A model generated the notes under the pieces. That model did no database searches and was not told the origin of the DNA. It saw only the letters and a list, made by a program, of their open reading frames with translations. Below, one piece after another: positions 1 through 11,559 of a stretch of DNA of 64,000 bases; the first letter of the stretch is position 1, and every line of letters begins with the position of its first letter. The translations under genes were made by a program, and so were the position numbers. The DNA comes from Paramarasmius palmivorus (lineage: Eukaryota; Basidiomycota; Agaricomycetes; Agaricales; Marasmiaceae): assembly GCA_037176845.1 (NCBI GenBank), contig JAYKXP010000020.1:620001-684000 (forward strand), read 5' to 3'.

Positions 1-337
1 ACCTTTCCTTCCTCGCCCTCCAGGATCGCGGGGACTACTCCAGAGGCGACCCAAAAGCCTCGCGAGTTACTCGAGTTATGTCACGAGAACTGGCACGTCT
101 TCTACGATGAAATTTGCCAATACAATTATGTATCACCCAGTACGCTTAGGTCCTTCGAACAGCAATACGCGTTTTAGCCATACGACACACTACCTAATCG
201 CCTTGTGGTCTCGGCGCCGATTCCAAGATTCTTCAAGCTACACACGACCTGCACGTCGACCTACAGGCTCCAGCGGGTGGTGAGGAAGCCGAAGGGATCA
301 CTAAGAACAACGTACCTGAACGTCTCGGCGATTGAAC
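1..337 (+). CDS. 3' part of an unknown gene cut by the window edge
   Basis: The window opens inside an intron that ends in a pyrimidine tract and CAG near base 21. The following exon reads as coding in one frame to about base 170, with aromatic- and acid-rich text such as HENWHVFYDEICQYNYV. A possible intron runs from a GT near 171 to an AAG near 229, after which reading continues to about 337. I do not recognise the family. The reading after the second splice is ambiguous between two frames, one of which ends in TGA near 331, so the exact end is uncertain. The coding call rests on codon-like composition and splice signals only. Confidence 0.33.
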
Positions 338-451
338 GTGAGTAACGTTCTTTCGTTCGTGCTCCATTTACTATAAGGTCTAGGTAAACTTTTTCACGGG
401 GGTTCATAAACAGGGCCCGCAGCTGCTCTAGGACAGTCCATCTTTTCAGAC

Positions 452-960
452 ATGGCTAATTCTGGTAGCACGAACGAGGACGGAAAGCATCCACGGGCCT
501 TGAATCAATTCCTCCAAGCCCTATTGCACGCGATTATTCATATAGGATACGGTGTGTGATTTGGGATTTTGGGCGTGGTCGTATAAGGTTAACTTTGATC
601 AAAAAAGAAAGGGATGCTGAACGCTCTCTCTGATTGTAGGTCTTGCCCAAGCCACTGTGAATGAGGCCGTGATACCTTATTCCTTATTCGCCCAACCCGA
701 CGATGTGGATAGAACTTCGAACTCGCGTCTATGCTTTCACGGTCTTCGCTTGTGTGCTTTATGATGAATGTTTCGAGGTCACGTACGAGGACTTCGTTAG
801 AACCTTTGAGGAAACCTTGGTCAAGTGGGACACCGCCTGCATCAGCTATGTCACCGATTGGTTGCCCAATGCGCGTTCTTCGCCGGGGCTCGTGAAGAAA
901 AGACACAGCAGTTGGAACGGGCAATTGCTATCGTGGCGTCGTTTCTGGATTTAAAGAGGG
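452..960 (+). pseudogene. Unknown multi-exon gene or gene relic
   Basis: An ATG at 452 opens a hydrophilic start followed by a helical stretch (LNQFLQALLHAIIHIGYG). A GT-AG intron from about 550 to 639 joins it in frame to a second exon reading LAQATVNEAVIPYSLFAQ. A further stretch around 780-870 reads TYEDFVRTFEETLVKWD, and another at 870-955 reads FFAGAREEKTQQLERAI. These last two stretches lie in different frames with no clean intron between them. Either an intron is missed or the gene carries a frame break near 865-875. The family is not recognised. It might be the downstream continuation of the left-edge gene, but the ATG and the 100-base gap argue for a separate unit. Confidence 0.28.
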
Positions 961-3568
961 GAAGGGACGCAATATGCGCTTCGTCACAAGCTCGATCTTG
1001 GGTACCTCGTGTCTCCCTTGACACCTCGCTCCCGGACTCTGCTCCGAACCTATTTCTCTCTGATACTCATTCAGACCATGCTGGGTAGACCTCAACTCGG
1101 TCTCGAGTCTTTTGCTGCTTCACTGCCGCCATTCGAAAACCCACATCATGTTCTTTCGTCTTCTAAATTCGCCCTGGGCCTACCATCTGTCAATTCTAAT
1201 CCACGACATCCTCCATCGAGCCTTCGTTCACCCAGATGATCATGTTGCCAAGTTCCAGCGAGTCATGCACCACTGCGCCCAAAAATATGGAACTGTTCAT
1301 GCTGGCTGCTTTACGAACACTAAGTTGCATGGTGCTGGCGAGATTGATGGGGTGTTTTGGCAGCACAGATTTACTACAGAACGACTATCTTCTATGCAAG
1401 TAAAGCCGGGCTAGCCAGGCTACTCAGAGGCCGGATCCCAATTGCGCCCCACGTGACGTTCTGGGACCACAGGACACAAATAGCAGGAGGATATCTATTG
1501 AAAATCTTGAACCAACAAGCGCACTTGCACTGTGCATGGATACAATGTGTCAGTGACGATATATGGACGTCATATAGTTATTGGTCTATGCACCTGCTGT
1601 CATCAAGAAAGCTGGCTAGTTCTATTCAATCTTGTATGTCGAGATGGCGAACATTTCAATCTTCTCAGCGATAATTGATGTTTTGTCCATAAAGGGAACT
1701 TTGGCCATCAAGCCTTCATGACCAACCGACCAGCTGATTATTTGGGCACGCCTTGCAGTAAGTTTTAATGTTAATTTTAACACTTATCCGGCGTGATGCA
1801 TCAATGCAATGGCTTCAAATCGAGAACCTTCGTTCTGGAAGCTCGGACCAACAAATCCGACGAACTTCGTGACGATGATTCGGAGAAAGAAAACTGAATT
1901 AAGGTAGCGTGAACTACCTGTATCGAACAATGCTGTAGCTTTGACGTCTTTTATTAAAGAAAGGAACCAAGAACGTGTATTCATTTGAGACTCCAGGCCC
2001 CAGGCCTCCAGGTCGTGTGTATCGATCAGTCTCATGTCGAGGAGTGTTTTGCTGTTTCTGACCGCCCATAATAACCTTGTCCGGGTAATTATTAGGATTA
2101 GAGCAGCGGGAGAAGTACACTGAAGTGAAAGTTACGATCTACTGAAATGTAGCGAGGTGCAAGTCATTGATCCCACCACACCGGACCACGGAATCATTGG
2201 CAGGGGCGCAACCTTTAGTTGCGTTCAAACTGCGGCAAGATTCACTGGCAGATATCTGAATTAGACCCCCGCCGGTTCTGAGGGTTTCCCCCCCAAATCA
2301 TACACAATGCTACTTAATAGTTTGGAATTCGTTTTCTGGGAACGCTCACGATCCAAACGGAGGCAAATACAAGATCGCCTTCAAGTTGGGCCATAACGCG
2401 TAACGCGTTAACGCTTGAAAGGCCGGGACTCGGAGGAGGCTGGGGCGCAACAGACGCTTCCGAAAATTTCTGCCGGACCCCGGGCAGCGCTCCTTTTGAC
2501 CACAACCACCACGGGTCACGTCACTTTGGCTGACTGGTCATTCCACTACTTATTTGAGTATTTCGGCTATCCTGCTCGTCGATTTCCTGCCTAAACGCTG
2601 TCAACCAATCCCGTCTCGAGCGCCTCCTCCCTGAACAAGTTTCCTGGCTTCCTCGTCGGATCTTTAGGATGCAGAACGACTGAAAAGAAAGGCTGTCAAC
2701 TAATAGAAGTCATATCAACAAAGTGAGCCACACTAATCTCTACATATGGACTGGCTATTCATACCTAAATTCAGCAGCCCAAAAACACTCCGGGACTATG
2801 CTCGTCTTGAAGAACGTATCACAACTCAAGAGACCTGCGCCCCTTTTCACTAGCGAGGTGGGCGCGCGACTCAAGAATCTATCTCGATTCTTTTTGACTC
2901 CTTGGAGGATTCCTTTCGAGATACATTGCTTAGAAAAACCTTGATGGTCAGACGTAGTAAGTAGGACTTCGGGAATCTAGAGATTGGCGACGTGTCGCTG
3001 ATGCTGTATGAGACGACTTCCAAGCGTCGTCATGTGAAGGAGTGGTTTGAGTGGTGCATCAAGATCTGAGCCACTGCAATTCAACCTGGGCACCGGGCAG
3101 ACATCTGAATGCGATCCGGACGAGGAAATGCTCGAAGTCCAACCACCAACAACAAGCGCTCACTTATTCATCCTGTATCTAAACGCTGGCTCGGCGGCCT
3201 AACTGGACCCACCTCGGACGTAATGAGCTCCAAGTGACATAATGTTTGGCCCTCAACGACAATCGGTACTTGATCTACCTGCAAATTTTCTCAACACTTC
3301 CACAGCTGGAACAAAAACTGATTTCATTGTGGATGATTAGTCTTGAAGAAACTCCGCCCACAGTTACATGAATCAATGCGTGATGTGTAAACGCCGCTTG
3401 ATCTCAGAGTTATGCTGTAATTGTACGTATTATATCGTATCTGACCCAAACCTTATTTTGACACCTCGTGCAGCCCAAGTGCAGACACAATTTGTGGGAC
3501 CCTAAACTTTTTTCGATGCTAGCGCCTACTCCTTCGCCCAAAAATCCACTTTCTCCATAAAAGTCACC
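961..3568. other. Long stretch without a supportable gene
   Basis: Several frames stay open for 60-105 codons, but none carries a recognisable motif, convincing splice signals or consistent codon character. I see no repeat of the LTR, hairpin or gene-duplicate types found elsewhere in the window. The last 100 bases before 3569 act as the 5' flank of the coiled-coil gene. Confidence 0.4.
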
Positions 3569-4753
3569 ATGTTCTACTATTTATCGTCTCTCCTATACCG
3601 CATCTATCGAGCAATGGCCCCCCAACCAGATTCTCCAGACATCACTGTTTACCCATACGCCATCTTCAGCCATGTGCCTCTGAATAGGAAGATTCGTTAC
3701 CCAACGACTGACTTCCTTCGAAGAGAAATCCGCCGCGTCGATTCGGAATGCCTTATCGAATCGATGACCCTCCTCAAAGGCATCGAAGGGAAACAACATG
3801 AACTAGTCATGGTATCCCTGATAGCGCCGCCGAAGAAACCGGGACATCCCAAGCTGAAAAGGACAATTTTTTTTGAAAGGAGAATGGACGATGGGAGTTG
3901 TGGATACGAACAGGATGATGCCGATGTCGATGAAGAGAGGGTAGGAAATAACTCGAGCACTCAAATAGTTGGCATACATTCTGCTGCCGTTTGCCCCTCC
4001 TTGGCACTTTCTAGCTCTGCTTCCAGCGCTAGCATGGAGATGCAGAACTTCGCCAAAGACATTATTATTGTACCGTCTACGGGTAGCGAGAACAGTGGCT
4101 GGGAAAGAGCCTTCCAGGTAGCCTTTCCAGAAGTGGCTAAACCTGCAGATTGCATCCGGCAGATATACACTATCACTTTCACTGTCGAAAGCGACGAATG
4201 TCCCACTCTTCTTGACCTCGCCGTTGTCCTTGACCAAGTGTCAAGTGGATATAGAAAGTACAACATTTTCAAGTTTCAGTGCTATTTCTACTCAGCCCTT
4301 GTATGCGAAACTATGGGTCGTCTTTTCCGTAGCGAGAAGACATTAGGTCCCGCTGTCGAAGAACATCGAATATTGCATCGGCATGTCAGAGACGAATCGC
4401 GTCTGGAGTTTCGTATTCCGAACGGAAACATGACAACCCCAGAAGGGAGAGGGTCATGCGCTGCAGGAACATACAGGAGCATTACGATTTTCAATTCCAC
4501 GACACCGGAGTTCGCGGAGGAAGTGGAAAAAATGCGCGAGTCCTTCGTTGCAGCGCGCCAAAGAAAACTCGAGCATTTGGATCACGGCCAGTCTCTCGAA
4601 CTTCAAGAGGCTCAACAGGGAAAGTTGGATGCAGAACGCCGTCTGGAAGAGCAGAAGCTCAGAAATGAAGAGCTTACACGCGAGCTGGACCTTCTCAAAG
4701 CCCAGCAGAGCTCTGGATCACACTTGTCGGCTGCTGTAGCTTCACTAGTATAA
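3569..4753 (+). CDS. Unknown protein with C-terminal coiled coil
   Basis: A single uninterrupted exon encodes 394 residues from an ATG at 3569 to TAA at 4751-4753; a downstream Met at residue 15 (MAPQPDSP) is an alternative start. The middle region has beta-strand-like alternation and two Cys/aromatic-rich stretches but no motif I can name. The last 70 residues or so (about 320-385) are strongly charged and heptad-like, with many Glu, Lys, Arg, Gln and Leu (for example LDAERRLEEQKLRNEELTRE), so a coiled coil or long helix is very likely. No signal peptide or membrane segment is evident. The lack of introns is unusual beside its intron-rich neighbours. I can assign no function; a lineage-restricted basidiomycete family is the likeliest explanation. 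Confidence 0.8.
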   Translation: MFYYLSSLLYRIYRAMAPQPDSPDITVYPYAIFSHVPLNRKIRYPTTDFLRREIRRVDSECLIESMTLLKGIEGKQHELVMVSLIAPPKKPGHPKLKRTIFFERRMDDGSCGYEQDDADVDEERVGNNSSTQIVGIHSAAVCPSLALSSSASSASMEMQNFAKDIIIVPSTGSENSGWERAFQVAFPEVAKPADCIRQIYTITFTVESDECPTLLDLAVVLDQVSSGYRKYNIFKFQCYFYSALVCETMGRLFRSEKTLGPAVEEHRILHRHVRDESRLEFRIPNGNMTTPEGRGSCAAGTYRSITIFNSTTPEFAEEVEKMRESFVAARQRKLEHLDHGQSLELQEAQQGKLDAERRLEEQKLRNEELTRELDLLKAQQSSGSHLSAAVASLV

Positions 4754-5168
4754 TAGCGAATTGAATTGACACTCAGTTTGCTTTCCTCCTCGATCCTTGT
4801 ATATGGCATAGCATTGCTTTTGTATCACTTTCTTACTGTAGTTGCCTTCACCTCTATTACTATGCACTCCTCTTTGTCCTGTCGTCTTCCGCATCTAGTA
4901 GTATCATTCCGATAAGAAGAATTCACGCACTAATACCCGCTTGAAATTCCTCTTTTCAACTTGAGGGCTCACTTCCCTCCGTAGGTGTGGCTACGAAAAT
5001 GCTTCTCAGTGGCAGAATGGGATCGTAAGTAAAACAGCAAGTAGGCTTGAGAAATCTATCTATCTATTTCGTCTAGATCTCCGACGACAGTCTGGCACTG
5101 ACGAAGCATGGATTCAGTTCTTCTCCACGTCAGCGATAGGTTGACCATAGTCTCCCAGGACCATATTC

Positions 5169-6923
5169 ATGCCAGCATTATCTGATCTACCTCTCGATCT
5201 CCTGCCAGTCATCATAGCTCACGTTTCTCATCCCAACCCCAAAGTTCTCACAAACCTCTGCCTGGTGAACAAGACCTTTTACGAGTTGTGTCTTGCCCAG
5301 CTGTATAGCAGGATATCGATTTATTCGTGGCATAAGCATGGAAAGACAAAGGTGTGTGTGGTTATCCGTTAACAGGTTGAGGCTGTATCTAATTTCCAGC
5401 CTCTCCAGGTCATCCAATTATTCGATTGCCTCGCCTCACATCCACACCTGGCACAGCATGTTCGCCGACTAGGTACTGAAGCTAAAACACTACCCAGCGA
5501 CCGTTGTGTCTGATTTCCACTATAGAGATTCGTGACTTTCCCAAGGCTTTGGTGGGCGAGAGCGGGGCAGACCAGCGAAGACACGTTATTCAAGGGTTGA
5601 AGAACTGCACAAAACTCTCCTCCTGTACATGGACTAGGGATGGATCTCTGGACAGTGACGTGCTAGAAGCCCTTAATCACTCGTCACTGAAGGAGTTGGA
5701 GATCAATGGCCACAACCAAGGGTTCTATGACCCGAAGATTTTACTCAGATTCCACGACTTGCAGAAGATATCGGTGATCATGCCTAGCCCCGCAGTGGTG
5801 CAGACATTATCACCATGGTTGGAGAGAACTGGGGAAGCACTAAGGAATCTCACGATTATCTGCAAGGTACGTGGACGTGTTACTTCGCCGAAGAGCGTAG
5901 TACTTATTGTCGAACCTAGAGCTCCCCTATTATCACAGACGAAACACTAGAGCTTCTCTCTCCCAATCTACGAAACCTCGAATATCTATACATCACAGGA
6001 TGCCCCAAAGTCACACACCGGGGAGTTTTCGCTGTACTATCGCAGAGCACTCAGGGCCTCCTAGGACTCGGCATCGAAGGGCTGTCACCTCGATTTGTGT
6101 GTATCATTCCCTCATACCTATAGCAATATCGGAACCGTTAACTCGTTTACCACCAGGACATACAAGCTTTTCGGCGAGAATGCGTACAAACAGGTGCTTT
6201 ATCTCGGCTTCGCTCCATCACCCTTACCGTCCACCAACAAGTGTCCCTCGAAACGTGGATGCGAGACGTCACGGATCTACTCTCAAGCGACGTGCCACTT
6301 GAAATGTTTCAAGTCTACTCAACAGGCGCTTTCTTCGAATCACCCATGACGAAGCAGTTCTGGAGTGACATTGTTACGGCCCATCAAGACCGCCTAATTC
6401 GGTTTTCGGTTCACCGTATGCTCATCAGCCTAGAGTCAATAGAAGACATCTGCAAGAGATGCACGAAGCTCGAACAGCTATTCGTGGTGGTTGAGCCGAA
6501 TTCGCTGGTATGTGGCGTCGTGTCTTTGAATGATGAACGTGTTTTACTGACTTTGTCGACGTAGGCAAGGCTAAGTGATTGTCTCTCACATGCGAATAAC
6601 CTACGAACGGTACACATCAATTATCCATTGACGGATACGACCCCTTCCGAGATAAAACCACCTGTTCTGTCACCAGCTGAAGCCCTGAAGATTGTGGATC
6701 GTTGCAGTCCTACAATTTCTCAGTTCGGGTGTAATGCGAGAGTTTGGAAGGTATGCAGCTTACGTTTGTCTCGACGAGTACTTGGATCAAGGTTGACATG
6801 ACCTTTTAGGTCGAACGAGAGGTAGTGAAGGATGAAGATGGACAGCTGGTTGGGATACGGAGACAGATTGCACGTTATGATAGCCCTGACATACCAGAAG
6901 CTTTCTTGGTCGTCAGGACTTAG
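5169..6923 (+). CDS. F-box / leucine-rich-repeat type protein
   Basis: Seven exons (5169-5351, 5400-5472, 5526-5866, 5920-6096, 6157-6507, 6565-6750, 6810-6923) sum to 1425 nt, giving 474 residues. The N-terminus is F-box-like: LSDLPLDLLPVIIAHV followed by a Leu/Cys helix (LTNLCLVNKTFYELC). The rest contains short Leu-rich units typical of LRR-like F-box proteins in mushrooms, such as LRNLEYLYITGCPKVTHRG and LSRLRSITLTVHQQVSLE. Such proteins usually act as substrate-recognition subunits of SCF ubiquitin ligases, binding Skp1 through the F-box; that role is inferred from the family. The exon 3/4 junction was chosen at the acceptor before 5920, because the later CAG at 5938 would break the frame. 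The target substrate is unknown. Confidence 0.82.
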
Positions 6924-7237
6924 AGTGCGTACACGCGTTTACAGAAATGAATGGAACTGCTATCAAAGTCTGATAGCTTAGGACTTGACAAACTTGGTCA
7001 TGACAATGCTTCGGTGATTTTGATTGCGATACAAAGGTACAAAATGCTCGACAACAGTGATTGCGTACATGCGCGATAAGAGACCATGAGGATAAAAGCG
7101 CGACAGAAGAAACCAGGGGAAAGGAACGGTGATACACTGCATGCGAGACGTCAAGTATATGCGTCAAAGTAGTCCTTCCAAAACGAGATATAGCAATTCA
7201 TAGACCCGTAAGCGCAGCCAAAGCTTTTTTCATCCGA

Positions 7238-7903
7238 CTAACGAATTGGTTGAGGTGTTCTCGAGTTTTCTCTGTGCATAGTGACTACATTAGAAACGTT
7301 GATTCTGTTGCATTCGAAGCATAGAGAAAGTGATGAGGTGGAAGTCAAATGCTGCATACCAGCGACGGAAGATAGGGACGAGGACGCAGAGAAAACGGAG
7401 GAGGAAACTGATCTGGTTCTTGATAAGGGAAGGCGATTCCACATGCCTTGTTCCTTTTCGACCTCTACGACTTCCATAATCTTCTGTTCCAGTTTCTGCA
7501 CTTCCAATTGGCTCTCGTGTTTGGGTCTAGCAGAAGACCACGCGTGTGTTTCCAAGACGAGTTCTAGTAGCATAGTACCAAGTTCTACGTAACAAATCAT
7601 CAATAGGAAACGCGCTAAAAGACGCGTTTTAGAGGACATACCTTGCTCAAATGACGCGTCTCTATTCATCTCCTGCGTAAACGGATCTACAACCGATGCC
7701 TGGTGATCGAATGGAATAAAAGGCTCTCCGATGAGCTCGTCCAAGGGTCGATCGGGGGATAAAGATTTTTGCGAATGATTTGGCTTTTTCGGCATATTTT
7801 GGGAGCTGCGAGCTTCTTTTGGTTGAGCAGACGTGGGTGGCGAAGGAGTGATGTTGTCAGAGCTGGGTTCTCCTATCTGTTCGGTATGCTTTTGGCTGTT
7901 CAT
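7238..7903 (-). CDS. Small Ser-rich protein of unknown function
   Basis: The reading starts at an ATG at 7901-7903 and ends with a stop at 7238-7240. A 57-nt GT-AG intron (7585-7641) starts GTATGT and ends TACGTAG. Its length is a multiple of three and it contains no stop, so the unspliced message is also open. With the intron removed the product is 202 residues. The N-terminal half is hydrophilic and Pro/Ser-rich. The middle has a short amphipathic helix and a coiled-coil-like piece (SQLEVQKLEQKIMEVVEVE), and the C-terminus is Ser-rich. Exons further upstream may belong to the same gene but cannot be joined in frame. No family is recognised. Confidence 0.5.
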   Translation of the reverse strand: MNSQKHTEQIGEPSSDNITPSPPTSAQPKEARSSQNMPKKPNHSQKSLSPDRPLDELIGEPFIPFDHQASVVDPFTQEMNRDASFEQGMSSKTRLLARFLLMICYVELGTMLLELVLETHAWSSARPKHESQLEVQKLEQKIMEVVEVEKEQGMWNRLPLSRTRSVSSSVFSASSSLSSVAGMQHLTSTSSLSLCFECNRINVSNVVTMHRENSRTPQPIR

Positions 7904-8340
7904 CGTGGCCGAAGTCGAGGGTGAGGAGGTCAACGAGCACAAGCCAGCTTGCCAGTGCCGCCGGCACAAACTTTTCCACGGTCATTCGGATGCATTGGGC
8001 GACGTCGTCCACAGCAAGACTTAGATTCAAGTTGTTCTCAACTTCCACGAATGCGTTCTATTGATACCAGATTCTGGGTCCTTTCGTGCTGCGACAGGTG
8101 TGCTGAGTTTTTACTACTTACCATTGCACCTCCTCATGCACATTGCTGACTCTTTGAACTGTCTATCAGTATCGGCCTTAACTCGCTTGGCAATCACTAC
8201 CAATTTGCATTGTAACCGTTACCAGGTTCTTACCTGCTCTTACCGTAATAAGGACGTCTTCAGCTCTCCTGTCGAGACAAGAACTCGTTGGTGGAACGTA
8301 ACAGCACCATTCGAAAATAGAACGGTAGCTCATGGACGAC
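7904..8340 (-). other. Possible upstream exon(s) of the minus-strand gene
   Basis: Reading leftward, a canonical intron seems to end at 8058 and is followed by an exon-like stretch (from 8057 down) encoding VENNLNLSLAVDDVAQC and then a hydrophobic patch (ALASWLVLVDLL). A donor GTAAGT lies near 8115-8120. The frame of this exon differs from that of the downstream protein starting at 7903, and I found no splice that joins them. It may be a separate small gene, a 5' extension joined by an intron I cannot see, or chance. Confidence 0.2.
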
Positions 8341-8874
8341 TTCATGGTGGTCGTGACATTTGTTGATTTTCACTGGTTGCCGGTTTCTTCAGGATCTTGG
8401 CGCAAAATTCAAATTACTTATCCTCTGACCCCGGATGACAACTATGACGATAACAACGCTATACAAAGCTCTCCGAAGGCTTGCCAATCTGCCAAATCCC
8501 GGCACAGTGTCTCATCAGATCTCATCCTGAGAGCGCACCAAATTTAGCTCTTGTAAAATAAGCTACAAGGTATGTGCTGGGTTCTTCGAATTGAATAGTC
8601 AGTTCTCACTGCTCTTCAGGCTTCAGGATTGAATAAGATTGACCCAAGCGTGAACGCGCTCAGGAGCCGGTGTAACGTATGATGCGGAAGGATAAAGTGA
8701 CCTGCTGATGTCCTCGATTTCCCTGTCGAGTTCCATACAAAATTTCATAAATTACCCCACAAGCCCCTTTGAATCACACGCTAAATTATTTCAGCAATCC
8801 ACATGGACGGGTTCCCAACATAAATACTCCCAGCCCTTCTCTTCCGGACCCTGACTTATACCCAATTATCTACC
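8341..8874. other. Intergenic / promoter region of the GMC gene
   Basis: No gene is supportable here. An AT-rich TATA-like stretch (CATAAATACTCC) at about 8819-8830 lies some 50 bases upstream of the GMC start codon and is a plausible core promoter element. Confidence 0.35.
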
Positions 8875-11356
8875 ATGTTCTTGGGGAACATGCGTGTTTT
8901 TTTCGCGTCACTCCTTCTCTTAACTACTCCGCTCGTTCTTGCTCAACTTCCTCAATGCTCGGGAACTGACGACGCAGAGTACGACTACGTGGTCGTAGGT
9001 GCGGGTGCCGGCGGTGGACCTGTTGCTGCTAGATTGGCAGAGAATGGATATTCTGGTGAGCGGACCCTACGCTTCACACATTGTGGTTGTTAACATGCCC
9101 TCTAGTGCTTGTCCTGGACGCTGGACACGACGTGCATAACTTGAACAGCACGATTCCCCTCTATTTCATACGTGCAGCGGAAGGTGAGATTTATTAATTG
9201 ACCCGCAATGCGTTCCCGAGAGTCCCTGATTTTTTCCTTCTCAGATCCACAGCTAGACTTGGGTTATACTCTGAATGAGTACCCGCCCGATTTTCCGGTG
9301 AAGAAGGATAACCAATGGTACCCGAGATCGCGCGGACTCGGCGGAAGCACCGTAAGTTCGGCAGGTTTGTCTGCACCCGTCCAAGGTCACAATCACCTCT
9401 CAGCTTCACAACGCGATGATCAATATTATTGCTGCCACACGTCCTGTGAGTTGCCACGCACCATCTCTGGGTCGCGGCTAATTTTCTGAAGGATTTCGAC
9501 GGGCTCGCATCCATGTTCAACGACCAAACCTGGTCAAGAGACAGCATGCAAGAAATATACAAGCGTATCGAGCATAATCTAGCCTTAGGTCTCCCGCTTC
9601 CTCTCGAGCATGGCTTTAAAGGGTGGCTCAAAGTGAGCCTCAACCCGCTGCTTGATGTGCTTAACCCCAAGTACTTGGGTACGTACATTCCATGAACCTC
9701 GGATTTCACAGGCCTTCATTTACCTTGTCACTCAGATGCTCAAACACTTGCTCTCGCTGCTGGTCTAATTGCCGAAGCACCACCAATCGTCGATCTGAAT
9801 TCCCGACTCGGCGATGATGCCGTTGGGGGCACCCTCGTGACTTACACGATTGACGAGAACCACAACCGTTCAAGCGTCCGAGAGAGGCTGCTGGATGTGC
9901 ATGACAAGAATCCTGGCAAGCTCACTTTCCAACTTGACACATTGGCGACAAGGGTTCTGTTGTGTAACAACACGGAAGGTGTGCCTACTGCGTATGGTGT
10001 AGAATACGCACCGAATGCAGCTCTCCCCGTGGCCCTGAACTTCAATGGTAAATCCGACCTGCAGACAAAGACTGTAAAGGCGAAGAGAGAGGTGATAGTT
10101 AGTGCTGGAGTATTCCAGAGCCCACAATTGGTGAGTGGTATCGCTTTCTCCGAAGCATTGCTAATCGTCGTACCGTAGCTCATGGTGCGTTGTGAACGCA
10201 AGGTCTACAAGATGCTGGCTAACTCTCGCTCCAGCTTTCCGGTATAGGCGACAGCGCTCACCTTCAAGAACATGGTATCGAGACCATCGTAAATTCCCCC
10301 GGAGTTGGCCAAAACCTTCAAGGTTTGTTAACCAGACTGTCTTCTGTGACAAGGCACTAACCTCATGTGTACAGATCATGACGAGATTGCGGTCATCTGG
10401 AAGATGAAGCAAAACTTCTCGTTGCTAAATGGCTGTACTTTTGGCTCAGATCCCGAACAAGATCCCTGTCTCAAGGCCTGGAGAGACGAAGGCAGAGCAA
10501 ACATCTACTCCTTTGGACCAGCATTGCAAGCCTTCACCTACAAATCGAATCCAGAATATCAAGATCCCGACATATTGACGTATTTCATCCCAGGCTATTT
10601 CCCAGGTTTCGTTCGAGGTTTGCACTCTATTGGCCGATCTTGATCGATATACTGACGCATAACAAGGATTCCCGGAGCTGGCAACCTCCCCTTCGAACAG
10701 GAACGCCGTTACAGCTATCAACCTCAAAGTCAGGCCATCCTCTAAGGGATCTGTGCGCCTCACCGGCTCGCATCCTCAAGACCTTCTTTCTATCAACAAG
10801 ATGCATTTTCAGGACGAGCGCGGCCCCCAGGACGTTAGGGACTTGAGGGAGGCGGTCAAGAGGTCACGAAAGATCATGAATAACCTATTGATCAAGCCGT
10901 TCATCAAAGAGGAAGTATTCCCGGGCGAACAAACGAAAAGCGATGAGGCTATTGAGCAGCATATATACGAGAACATCTTTGGTAAGCTGAATGCTGCTTG
11001 AGCGCCAGTGGAACCTCTCAAACCTATTGTTTCTAAACAGGTCACCATGCATGCTGCACAAACCCCATGGGTGTTGATGGAGGTGCGTCATTGTACGGGT
11101 GCCTCGCTTTCCCTCTGGCTTAATCTTCGTGTAGATGTCAATGCCGTTTTAGATGGGGATTTCAAGGTTCGCGGAGTGAATAACCTGCGGGTAGTGGACG
11201 CTAGCAGTTGGCCAATTGTTCCCGGGTACTTCGTAACAACGCCTATCTACATGGTGAGTGTCTACCACGTGTTCATTTGGAACTCAAAATCTGACGACGT
11301 GAAACCTTTAGATGTCAGAAAGAGCTGCGGATGTCATACTGAAGGACGCTAATTAG
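8875..11356 (+). CDS. Secreted GMC (glucose-methanol-choline) oxidoreductase
   Basis: Thirteen exons sum to 1836 nt, giving 611 residues: 8875-9055, 9106-9183, 9245-9351, 9404-9445, 9492-9678, 9736-10130, 10179-10184, 10235-10322, 10375-10605, 10667-10981, 11041-11082, 11135-11253 and 11312-11356. A signal peptide (MRVFFASLLLLTTPLVLA) precedes the FAD-binding motif DYVVVGAGAGGGPVAARLAE. GLGGST, followed by LHNAM, is the GMC signature-1 region, and IVSAGVFQSPQL then LMLSGIG is signature 2. The active-site His lies in GHHACCTNPMGVDG and the C-terminal segment reads VVDASSWPIVPGYFVTTP. Family members oxidise alcohols or sugars with FAD and pass electrons to O2 or quinones, often in lignocellulose decay; the substrate cannot be read from sequence. 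The second catalytic His/Asn of aryl-alcohol oxidases is not evident in the PGYF region. A 6-nt microexon encodes Leu-Met. Confidence 0.93.
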
Positions 11357-11559
11357 CAATAGGGCTTATCTAGTGAGCGCGTTCTAGCCGGACTTCCCTC
11401 ACATTCCCACACTCGTTACACATGATACCTTCGTGGATTGGCTCTGAGCCAGTTGAATTAATGTACATTGGAGCTCGAAGTTGAATACAGTGCTACAAAG
11501 AAAGAGTAATGGTACATGTCCGAAAAATATATGATACAGTGTCCGTCCGAATGAATGAG

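Noticed and set aside
5049..5066. Short TCTA/ATCT microsatellite
   Set aside because: Only a few units; common in intergenic DNA and not informative.
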